Assembly (NCBI GenBank): GCA_949752745.1
Contig: OX457028.1
Coordinates: 22,428,352-22,492,351, forward strand
Source: Protula sp. h YS-2021
Taxonomy: Eukaryota > Annelida > Polychaeta > Sabellida > Serpulidae
Reading direction: 5' to 3'
Length of the DNA stretch: 64,000 nucleotides
Part shown: positions 14,901-26,900 of the stretch, one piece after another
How the letters are laid out: each line of letters starts with the position of its first letter
How positions within the stretch are numbered: the first letter of the stretch is position 1
The notes under the pieces: model-generated
The model's database searches: none
Told to the model about the DNA's origin: nothing
The model's input: only the letters and a program-made list of their open reading frames with translations
Position numbers and translations under genes: made by a program

Positions 14901-17900
14901 TGGGGGATCAGAAGCAAAGACGTTCCTTTCCCTACAAAAGATAAGCGATCAGTAATGATCACACGATCTTTTTGAAGTAAATAAATTAGTAGACTAAAAC
15001 TAACACTGTTGAGCCGATTGGAGAGTGAAAAAAAATAAAAGTAACGGCTAGATAACACTGTGGCATTTCATCGTTTCAGATTGAAGCACTCCTTTTATTG
15101 CAAATGATGTTTAGTTTATTTCCCTGAGAAAATTTTGAGACATAGATTATGACATCTTAGAAATTTGAGACATAGATTGTGACATCCTAGAAATTTGAGA
15201 CATAGATTATGACATCTTAGAAATTTGAGACATAGATTATGACATCTTAGAAATTTGAGACATAGATTATGACATCTTAGAAATTTGAGACATAGATTAC
15301 GACATCTTAGAAATTTGAGACATAGATTATGACATCTTAGAAACTGCTACCCGCCCACCAGTTTAAAAAAATCTTATATCAAATCATGAAACAAAGGAAT
15401 TTGATTAGATATCTTTAGTTTGCTGAGTTTACAGTTCTCACATTTGAGTATTTTAAAATGATAACACATTATAAATGTTGCAGTGCAATATCAAATCGTA
15501 GTGGAAGCGATATCGGGTTGTCCGAAATACTCAGATTGAACAGGCCGTCTTTTCAAAGAACCTTCCTGTGCAAGAGAACCCACGTATTTTTGACAAAAAA
15601 AAAAAACAAAAAACAAAAACAAAAAAACAAAACAAAACGAAAAACAAAAAACAAAAAAAAAAAATCGGAGGGGTGGGGTGTTTAGAAATTTAAATTTGGA
15701 TGGCTGCTGAACTTCAACAGTAGCAGCTTGGAAATTTCCATTACACTTCCTTAGAAGTTCCTAAAAATTTCCTATAAAGTTTTGCTGAGATTTTTTCGGG
15801 TGGTAGAAACGGAAATAGGCCTCCAGGTCTTTCGTAGCCCAGTGGCCCACTTTTCAGTGCTGGCCCCTGCAGGTAGAACTGGCAGTTGTATGATTGGGGG
15901 CAACTTTTGAAGATTTTCATAACCTGTTCTAAAATAAGGTTTGAGTAACGCAAAAAAGCCAATCACATTCGAGCTCAGTTTAAAGATGAGTAATAAATTT
16001 ACACAATATAAACATTCTCTAATTTCGCTCATTTTCAAGAGCATTATAACACAGCGTTTATATCACCTTTCTGTGTAGTCCAAAACTAACGAGGCATACT
16101 TAAAGTGTTTTGAAATCCCTGCAGCCGTGTCATCACCTACCACAGATGCTCACGGGTCGTCTATGGGTTTTGTGCGTTTCAGTGGCGGTCTGTCCATCAT
16201 CGTGCATGGATCCTACTTGGACAACGTAGACAAGCCACAGATGCTCATCGCCATGGTTTACAGAAGGAGAGTAACCACAGTTTACTCGGTAAGTACTCAC
16301 ATCTGGTTGCCATTTATGACCTGAGAGGACGTTTCTCTGAAGTAAAGACGTGGACCATTGCTTTTCCGAAACTCAGAAACTGTTACATGTAAACTTGCTT
16401 TTTGAAATCTATACCACTGCAGAGTAAATTTGCTACCATGCATAACAATTTATCATTTATACCAAAGCCATGTGTGGTTGACCCGGCGTCAGAAGGGACC
16501 AGCATGGAATGTAAAACTCCAGACCTGAAACCCGCGCTACACGAGAACTCAGTGCGCTACGACGGGAGACGTAAGAGAGCCGTTACAGCCCCGACACTCA
16601 ATGACAAAGTAAGGCAGAGCTTTCTAAGGGTTTCTTCCTGATATAACAGGTTGTTCAGTGTTTAGAATACCGAAATGTTCGGTCATCAAGGCTCCAAATG
16701 TCAAATTGTGACCATAAAAATACGATGCTACAAGTTGTCCAGTTAGTGACGTGTCTTTCAATCATAAGTAGGTCACTTTCTATTTTTGTAACAGGTTTTG
16801 TTTTCTAAGTCAAAACCTGTTTGAAATCGAGGTTGTAAAAAAGAAAGCCGTTTGATTTTTATTTTTATTTACACATGCGTCTTCTTCCAAAACACGAAAC
16901 GAAATCTTGTACGTTCCGCACAGTCACTGTTGTCTTCAAACTTTGGATACTCATTTTCCGTGTCGTTTTCAAATATATTTGTGTCGATCAGGTCAAGAGA
17001 GCGGTCACTCTCGGGTTTATCATTAGTCCCCTCGGTATCGATTTGTGACAGAATTGTGTCCATTGAATCGTCACAATTTACATTTTCTTGATTTGTTTCG
17101 ATTTGTGATATAAAAATGTCCGTGGAATCGGCATTATCACTTTGATTTAGAACCTGTTTTAAGTCGCCATAAAAAACTGACAAAATCAGCACCATTTTCA
17201 ATATCTTATGTATTATCCACTTTGTTGATAGCCGTTTGGCCGCCTGTTAGAAAAGTCGATGAAATTGATTCTACGTCAACTTTTTATAACGTGAAAGCAG
17301 CTTTTGATGTATTTTACACTTATTAATTGAATTAGAATTTGTCCAAAGTTTCGCGCGTTAACAAAGGGAGGTTTTGACTGACCACTTCTTGCTTGGAGAA
17401 AAGTTCCCTACTAATGATTGAAAAACGGTAAATAATTCGAACACAGGTTTTGACTGGATTTTCAAAACCTGCGGGCTTCGCCCTTAGGTTTTGAAAAACC
17501 AGTCAAAACCTGGTTCTCATTATTTACCTTATTCGTAATGTATCAGAAGAAATAACAGAAATAAATACAGGTCAACTACAATGTACCGTTCTGGTGTTAG
17601 TGTGACCGTATTTATGTAGTATTGCGGCAGTGGGGAAGCGGTTTTGTTACAGGACAAGCAGTTCTACGGCGGCTTTGTCCTGGATGGAGTTATGGACTAT
17701 CGGAACATCACTGAGGTGTGGCCGGAACACGGCGAATTTGAGGTTTACTTAGATCCAGAATATTTTCCTTTCGAGGAGGAAGATTATATGAAGTATTTTA
17801 ACCCAGTAGATAAGTTTTTGAATATTCGGGTAAGAATCTTCGTGTTTCGTTTTTTTGATAATGCATTGATATTGAATAATGTTTTCAAAAACCCGAGAGA

Positions 17901-20900
17901 AAATCGTTACTGTAAATATACTATTTTGCATCAACACAAGATGACTTATCATTCGATTAAAACATTGATTGACTTTTTTTGCCTGAAATTTAAAGTAAAA
18001 AAAAAACGCTTGCCTTATGTTCTCGAAATTACAGCATTCCAGAACTATAGAATTACACGAAACATTGTCCTTTTTATCTTAGCTCTACAAATACTATATA
18101 AATCATGTTTATTCATACTAAAGAAAAGTCCGTTAATTATGACTGTGGGAGTTTACTATTACAAATAGGCATTCTGTACCCACCTACAATTTTATCCAAC
18201 AACTTAATCAAAATTATAATGCTTCCTTTGGTTAAATTAGAAACAAAGTGAACTTTGCTCGAAATAGGCTTTGTCTTTTGTCTCACGCATACATTGATAT
18301 ACATGTATATTAGAATGTAATTTTCCTTTTTCTTTGTCTTCTCAAACAGGGCGAGAGACTGAACTATGCCTGTGACGAAAACGATGTGCTGGTTCGCATA
18401 GGAGTGGAGTACTGTAATGTGACCATTTTGACAGCTAACATGCTCACCTGTGTGCCCCCCTCCACACAGCCCGAGCCCGATCCCCTAGGCTATGGTCCAG
18501 GGAAGACCCCTAGAGTCACGGTGGGTACTGTTAAACTACACACAATTTATTTAATTAAAAGTTTTCTACGAGAACTTAAGAAATCTGTGTCATATGCGCA
18601 TTGGGTTCTGGTACACTTTACATTGTTTTATATTTTTAAATTTTGAAATCAATTTACTTTGATTCAAATCATTTTCAGCCCTGCCTAATGGTTATAACAT
18701 TTAAGGGGAAAGATGCTTAACATCAACGACCAAAACATACTGCTACAAAATACAATGTTAAAGTTATTTACTGCAGAAACTTGCTTCTAATTTATAGCTG
18801 ATTTAATAAAAAAGGTGAAAACTTTAACTTGGGAATTGACCCAGATTTTAACGGAATCTATAAAACTGGATGGTAACAACATACTTAAAATCAAATTTGG
18901 CTCGTTATTTGGATCACGTCTCTCTTTCAATCAAACGCGAATAAGAGGCAAAAAAAATGGCAGCTGTTCTGGGACCTTGGGACCGCGAACATAATTATAA
19001 TAATAATAATAATAATAATAATAACAGAAGTAGCAGTAGCAGTAGTAGTAAATATAATAAACAATGGATTTCATGACCATTTCATACCGATTAGCTTTTG
19101 TTCGATTTCTGCTCAATAACAGGTTTACGTGGGCAACCTGGATTTCTTCATAGGATATCTGAAGTACGGCCCCAAGCCGGAAGCCTCCACAAATGAGGAT
19201 GAGTCGGATGACATCATGTTTGCTATCTTAGGCGGTGCCATCGGGCTTGGTCTGTTGTTGATAGTGATTATCATTATTCTGGTAGTAATTGTGCGCCATA
19301 AGCGCAAGAGGAAGTCGCCACGTGCGCACCTGGAAGCACGCCTAGCGGAGAACGGAAGCGCCTCGTGGCAGGGCAGATACGTACCTCACGGCACGCTGCA
19401 GAACGAGCTGCTTTACACGCAAGTGGCGGGCGACGGTAGGCTTCAAAAGCCTCAGCAGCTTATTTACATTGTTGCATTCGTATTTGTTAAAAAGTTTTCT
19501 GCTAGAACAAGTTTTTTTTCTTGCAATGAGCGACTAAAATATATACTATACACTCGAACTACTTTACAGTAGAACTCTTTTTGTTGTATTCTTCGTAACA
19601 TGAGGCAACTCAGGACTATCAACAAGTCATCTTATCAATTATTCTAAGGTGTCGCTGTATAGTTTTCATAAAGCATAAACTATGCAGCAAAATAGCTAGA
19701 AAAATATCAGTGAATCTTCGTTGTCGTTATGATTACCATCTCGCTTTAGACAGGTTTTACAATGCAGACTTGAGAGGAGACCAGTTTTAATTTGCGTGAA
19801 ATCATTTCCAAAGTTTGATGCCATTTGAGCTAATTTTAAGTAGTGTATGACAGTATTGCGCAAGTAAATAAAAGCTGAAATTGAAATTAAACAGTGTGGT
19901 CAGTAGGCAAATGCCCTTTCTTTTATTTATTTAGCTATTATTGTGATTATTATGATTATTATTATGATTATTATTTTCTGCCTTAAAAGGCTCAGGATCA
20001 AGTAACATGGCTTTCCTAGCAGACGATAACAACAACGGGCCACCACGTCAGAGAGGACGTCAGATGTCTGAGACTGTCAGCGCCCCGCCCACCCCCGATG
20101 CGCATGGCGAGGCTCGCACCAGAGGATCTCTCGATATCTACTTTAGGTATGACATACATACTTCTCTCTCCTGTAATATTACATGCCTGTTGTGTGAGAA
20201 AGCCCGGTTAAATATACCATGAAACAACAATAAATGTGTGTAAATAAGAAAAAATGTATAAACTGCGTTCCAACAGGCTCCGTTCTTGGTAAAATTAATG
20301 CAATAGTCTTGTCTTGAAAATACAGTGTTAAATACCCAGTAACATAGGGTTTTCTGTTTAATTTGGGGAAACAGGCGGTCTCCCCCCTGGCGATTCCCCC
20401 CCCCCTCAGCGGTCTCCCCCCTAGGCGGTCTCCCCCCGTCTCCCCCCCCCCCCCACGGCAGATTTTTTTTTTGAAACTTACATCAGCAAAACTTGTACAT
20501 TTCATTCCCATTTTTCCTTCTACCCCTCCCCCCCCCAAAAAAAAAAAAACAAACTTGCTTTCCTTACTGATGTATGAAGACCAAAGGGTTATTGATGTTT
20601 TTAATTTATGAAATTAAGTGATAGTTTTTGAATTAATGAAATTAATGTCTGATCTACTGTTGTACTGATTGTATAACTTAAAACTGTAAGGGGGTTTTTA
20701 TTTGGGAAACACAGTAAAGCTGGTGATCTGTAAATTAAATTTCGTGATAGCATTTGAAAGATCAGTTTACAGTAAGTGTTTGATTGTAATTTCGTAATTG
20801 GATTTTAAAGCAGATTCATTTCCTATTGATAATTATGTAAGTAGATGAAAGGTAAGGTTGAAAATTAAAAAAGGAATGAAATTTACAAGTTTTGCTGATT

Positions 20901-23900
20901 TAAGTTTTACTGACTAAAAAAATCTGCCATTGGGAGTCAGCCTACGGGGGGAGATCGCCAGGGGGGAGTTGCTAGGGGGAGTCCGCCGGGGGGAGGGGGT
21001 GACCGCCTAGACCCATAATTTGGACCTCAATATGTCGGACCCACTGAAAGAAAGGACTTCAAAATAACTGATTTCAGCACTATTTCGGTTAGTCTGAGTG
21101 TGAGTCTTTGAATGTGCTTTTTGCTTTGATTTATGCCACGGACAAAGACGTTAGAAAAAATATAACCATTCATATACATTGGTCACGCAGGAATTTATTC
21201 GAAGATTGGTACCTGTAATTATTTCTTGTGATCTGTTTCAGTAAACCTGCAGAAGAAAGCCCTGAAAACGTTATGGAGGCACTGGAGGAGAGTCTGCGTC
21301 TGTCTGTAAATGAGTGTCTTATCTCGCATGAACACGTGACCGTAGGTGACGTGATTGGCACAGGTCTGTATCTAAAGCAGTTCTTCCAGTTTTAAAAAGA
21401 GCGGAGTCACAACGCCAAGTTATATCACGTAAAAGCACGTTCTGTGCCTCTCACACCGTCTGACTGCCACTTAATTATGTTTCATCTATGGCAAAATCCC
21501 ATAACATTAGCATTAGATAAAAATATCAAAACAATATTTTTGCCGTTTATACGAGTTTTTTTTTTTTTTTTTTGAAGGTCTGTGTATTTAATATTCACAG
21601 ACTTATGACATTGATAAGATGCCAAAGATGTAATACAAAGAGTTGTAAGTGTAAAAGTTTCGAGATATTGTGCTTTAAAGAATCCATGACGTATTAAGCT
21701 CAAGATTTTGGTGCTATTGATCTACAGTTTTTCACATATAATCACATCTAAGGTGAGTTCTGGCCACAGGTAAAGTTCTTTGCGAAAGACACAACTATTT
21801 CTCCTTAAACCCACAGCACAACAACTGCCAGCATCTCACGAAATTACAATACAAAATTCCAAAATTAAACGAGACTTACCTGGAAGTTGAAGTTTGATTG
21901 GAATTCTGCCGACCATCAGTCAGGAACGAGGAATCACATGAGAGGCGCGTTTATCCAGACGACTAATCACACTTGAGCTATGATCAACCTCAAGGAAAAC
22001 AATTGGAACGGAGGAATCCCCAAAGGGTGGGACGAATTAACAGGGTGGGCATGTGATTCCTCGTTCCTGACTGATGGTCGGCAGAATTCCAATCAAACTT
22101 CAACTTCCAGGTAAGTCTCGTTTAATTTTGGAATTCTACCTCCCATCAGTCACTGTCACTCGGAAGCACATGAGATTTGAGAGCCTTGAGGGTGAGAATG
22201 ACAGACACTGTTCAGAATTGAACAATAAAGGAAACACGTGAAATACGATATACAGTATTTATAATATCTAGTACTATAAACAATTAACATGTCAACTGAG
22301 AACTTCATTAGAAAATGAAGGTTGATCTATATCTTTCTTATAAAACTTAGCAAATGTATCGGCATTTGACCATCCACATGCACTTAAAATAAGGTTGACG
22401 GGTACACCTTTCGCTAAAACACTGGAACTACTAGCACTGCGGGTGCTGTGTGCTTTAAACACCGTTGTATCAATACCCGCCTTTGCCAATGTTGATTTTA
22501 TCCATTTGCTAATTGTGCTACATGAAATCGGCCCATGGGGTTTTTGATAGCTAATGAGCAGATTATCTGTTTTATCTCGAAGAATGTTTGTTTTATCTAT
22601 GTACAACTGCACGTGTTTAACAATGCAAATATCAGGCTCATGATATGGTGTAAATTCCAAGGAGCTTTTATGTTTGCCAGGCCGTGAGGTTTTTAACAAG
22701 GAGTCAATGTAAAACACACACCGATCAGCATCAATTTTTACGCATGATACTTTTAAAGATGCCAACGTTTGAACTCTTTGCCCTGACAAAATAGCAAGCA
22801 ATGTAACCATTTTTACTGAGAGTTGCTTTAATGAAATATCCTGTAATGGCAACGTTTTTAAATAGCTGAGTAACTGCTTTACATCCCAAGTTGTAGCATA
22901 TCTAGGTAAGGAAGGTCTGGTGTTAAATACACCCTTAAAAAACTTTGATACTAGAAACTGGGTTCCAAATGACTTTGACGGGTCGTCAGTAAAAGGTAAT
23001 GCAGATAGTGCACTCCGTGTAGTGTTTAAAATAGAGTATCCAGCACCTGATTCATACATACTAGTTAGAAAATCAAGTCCGTTTTTTAAAGAAACCGAAG
23101 AGGGATCTGTAGTCCGTTTACTGCAAAATTGTATCCATTTTTTGAGGGAACTTTCATACTGTTCGGTTGTGCTGGGGCGCCATGCTGCCATGATAATTTC
23201 TTGAGTCTTTCCTGATATGCCTGCGATAGTGAGCTGTCTCCTGATAAGAGACATGCCACTATTCCGGTGGCCTGATCTTCTATTATTTTATGTAAAACCC
23301 TCGGCAAGATACTAAACGGTGGAAAAGCATAGAATTTATATTGGCACCAGTTCATAGTGAATGCGTTTACCGATATAGCTGATGGGTCAGGTTTGTATGA
23401 TACATATGGCATCTATTGATAGTTCAGTCTTGAAGCAAATAGATCAATGTTGGGAGTGAAGTTAAATTTAGTGTTTATCCCGTGAAAAACACGAGGATCA
23501 AGTTTATACTCCATGTCAGTTTGGAATTTTCGTGATAGGGTGTCGGCTGTTTGGTTGTCAGCCGATTTAACGAAACCTGTTGACAGCCATATATTTCGTT
23601 CAATAGCCCATAGCCATATTTTTCGTGCCTCTTCGTTACACTTGTAAGAATGTGTTCCGCCAAAGGAGGAGACATACAGGCAATTGAATTTGAAATATAA
23701 TATAAATGAAGTCTAGAAGGTTGAAAATCTTAGTTTGCTTATATCCTTGCGAACAATAACAAGTGCAAACTGAAAAACCCACGTTATGCACACACAACAT
23801 GTAAATATTTTGCTCAAGCGTGTTGCCAGTTAAAGGACCAAACGCTAAGTGATTAGTCGTCTGGATAAACGCGCCTCTCATGTGCTTCCGAGTGACAGTG

Positions 23901-26900
23901 ACTGATGGGAGGTAGAACTAGTGTTATGCTTTCATCCCTTATATCCCTTACGTCACAAAAACCACTGTGATTGGCCAGATCTCGTTCTTAACTTACATAG
24001 ATACCATTCACAATGCCAAAAATGTTTTACTATATTTTCAACAACGAGCAGTGATATTTTGATCAAGAGTCTCGTAATGCAGTCACTACTACCTCCTCAA
24101 ATATTATTTGAGTTTAAGGCCCCTTTTTTCTGCTTGCTTTTAGGTTATTTTGGGAAGGTGTACAAGGCCACACTAAAAAGCAAGGAAAAAGAAGATGAAA
24201 GTGAAAATGTCGTTGCTATAAAGACAATACAAGGTATGACCAAGAGCAGTATAGTCCTTTAAGTAGTAAATACGACGAACATGAGAAAAGGTACAATATT
24301 TTACAAGACTGGCTCATGTATTTTTCATATTAATCTTACTGAGATCTAATGGAGCTGTAACCTAGATGCCCTAGCACTATTTGTGCGTACAGAATTGCTT
24401 GCAACTAAGCTAGAGGAAAGCATTTTCATTAATAAATGGCCATGACGGAAGCAATACAAATACCACCTTCTACTGTTACTTTTATTCATGATGGTTTCAT
24501 ACAGTATAGTTTTACTGTACATGTGCACTCAATAGGAACGCACCACACAATAAAGGAAGTTGGAGCTTTTCTTGAGGAAGCTGTTGTAATGAAGGACTTT
24601 GAGCACGAAAATGTGTTGTCGCTGATTGGCGTAGCCATGAACGGGCGTCAGCCGCTTGTCATATTGCCCTACATGGCCCACGGCGACCTCAAGCTCTACA
24701 TCCGGGAACCTTCCAGGGTAAGCATCTGACCACTGGTGATGCGTTTCTGAGACACAGCCCTAACCAATGTTTTTAAACAAATAAATAAGGGACAACATAT
24801 TCTAACAAGCATTACTGCACGCACCGAGTGCTAGATGCAATCCGTATAAAGAAATGATAAGTAAATTTTACTTTCTCTAAACGCGTACAAAGCCCCGTCA
24901 ACCTTGTAGTGAAAACCTTTTTACTTGGATGGTACTGTCTATCAAGTACTGCGAAGTATCTCTGCAGTAAAAGACATTATTTCCTCTGTACTTGGCTGTC
25001 TAAGGCATGACTGTGTTTGCGATAACAGCGGTAGATCATGGGGCTGGTGTGCTTTGTATGAGACTCGGGCACACATGACATGTTGATGAACTCGGTTCGT
25101 TCACAAAGTCTTCCATGCGTGCCTGAATCTAATACAAAATACCCGGTCCCGTGATCTCTCCCCACAACAAAAAGGGAATACAACACGTTAAGCTTTATTT
25201 GACCATTAACTTAATAATTAATCGTTGTCTATACCTGGAAATAAAAAATCCGCTCTCCAGCTCAAAAGGATTAAAACACGCTAAATAGGAATTAAAAGGG
25301 GGACAAGTCGACTTGCCTCCGTATTACAATTTATAGTTTGGCCTAATTTGAGGTACAATTTAGTGCAAAATTGGAATAAGTCGACTTGCCCCCTTATCGC
25401 ACCACATCGACGATTTCTGTTTGATGAATTTAATACATTAAAATGTTTAGTCATAATGACCAACATTGTCAATGCAAAAAGGAGGCAAATCGACTTCATC
25501 AAAACGTTTAGTGCAAAAAGGGGACAAGTCGACTTGCCTCCTTTTAGCATTAAAAACAATAATCAATATGAGTAATAATTTCAGCGCAAAAAGAGGATGA
25601 GTCGACTTGCCCCCTTATTGCACAAAACACGTGTTTCCATAAGAAAAAAGTACTTGCCTTCTTGCACCAAACCGACGAAATACATTTTGCGTAAAAAAAC
25701 TTTGTGATGAAGAACAATAATTGTTTTATTTCTCGTGCAGATGATGAAAGTGAAGGAATTGCTTGGATTCGGCAAACAAATTGCAAGAGGTATGACGTAT
25801 CTATCCAAACAAAAGTTTGTGCACCGAGACTTAGCAACCAGAAATTGCATGTACGTATGAGCTTTGTTCACTGTTGTTTAGATGAGTTATTTGTACACGG
25901 GCAATAGGGCTGATGACAGAAATCAGTAATTCATAACGTCAGCTCCCACATCAGTCTATATTATAGAAAACAAGATGCAACAAATTTTAAACACACAATG
26001 TAACGTTCTAGAAATAGCGTTCTCATTAAATCTAATCATTTATAATACTATCTGAAACAAAGAAATATACTTTGAATCAGAAATAAATGTCGGGAAATTG
26101 TTTTATTCGTTCAAAAGGTCATAATTAACGACAGTCACTACTGCTAGACCAAATCGGTTGCATTTGGTTGACAAAGTATTGTGTGCATTAGTAATCAATT
26201 TTCGGATAATTTCCATGACGCACAACTAAACTGAGTGCTCCTCTTTTTATGTGTATATCGATTAAATTGTGTATTTAGCGTGTTATTAAAAAAAAGTGCA
26301 TTATATGATAAATGTTTCGTTTTTCATGCACAGAAATTCGATTAAGTATTTCGAAGACAATGTATGGTTAGGACAGACGCAAAATATTATAATTATAGTC
26401 AACTGTTTGTGTTGTATTTGCAAATCATTTCACGCCACAAACACCATTCAGACATTTAGACCATTTTCCAAAATTTCTAATGTTGAATCTTCGGAATGAA
26501 TAAAGGGGCATTATTTCTGAAGCATATTCTAAACTCTTTGAAATATTTGGAATATTAGGTTAAACGACAGTTTAGTCGTAAAGATCGCAGACTTTGGTCT
26601 TTCTCGTGACGTTTACAAGACTGATTACTACCGTGTAGAAGACAAACATCGGCCTTTGCCTGTCCGGTGGATGGCCGTGGAGAGTCTAACCAGCGGTGTC
26701 TTCTCTACCAAAAGTGATGTGGTACAAAAAACTGAAATTTATAGAACATAGTACAGTATTTTATAGAATCCGAAATAATTGAGCTTATGTACAATAGAGT
26801 AAATACTTGCAGTTATTCTGGACAAACTTCTTAATGAAATATGATGTGCAGCATGACGATGATTAAGAGATATTGTTGAAATATTTTATTGTCGCAACTT

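Larger units (their letters stand above)
8960..16182 (+). other. Large intron of the receptor gene
   Basis: Phase continuity between the exons ending 8959 and starting 16183 suggests a single 7.2-kb intron. It holds a G/C-rich foldback (9.9-10.3 kb), poly-C and poly-G tracts, a TTAA-ended nonautonomous transposon (12.3-12.8 kb), and a 30-bp minisatellite (15.1 kb). I see no other exon in it. Confidence 0.6.
21855..23917 (-). mobile_element. Internally deleted DIRS-like tyrosine-recombinase retrotransposon (2.06 kb)
   Basis: The element lies in the receptor intron between exons 21363 and 24144. It has inverted terminal repeats (about 21855-21970 and 23850-23917) sharing CATGAGAGGCGCGTTTATCC, and an internal complementary region at 22051-22172 that is the reverse complement of the left end fused to the reverse complement of the right end, exactly the circle-junction arrangement of DIRS elements. 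This fixes the outer bounds near 21855 and 23917 with a 2-bp AA overlap. Coding on the minus strand is an RNase H remnant followed by an apparently intact tyrosine recombinase; gag and the reverse transcriptase are missing. It should be nonautonomous. Confidence 0.85.

Noticed and set aside
15131..15342. CRISPR-like array
   Set aside because: Units are contiguous 30-mers with no unique spacers, in a eukaryotic intron.
16125..16182. Exon start at about 16124/16125
   Set aside because: Gives the wrong phase with the exon ending at 8959; the acceptor at 16182 restores an IPT domain in frame.
17644..18168. 174-residue frame as a single gene
   Set aside because: Only 17653-17829 is coding; the rest is intron read-through past a GTAAGA donor at 17830.
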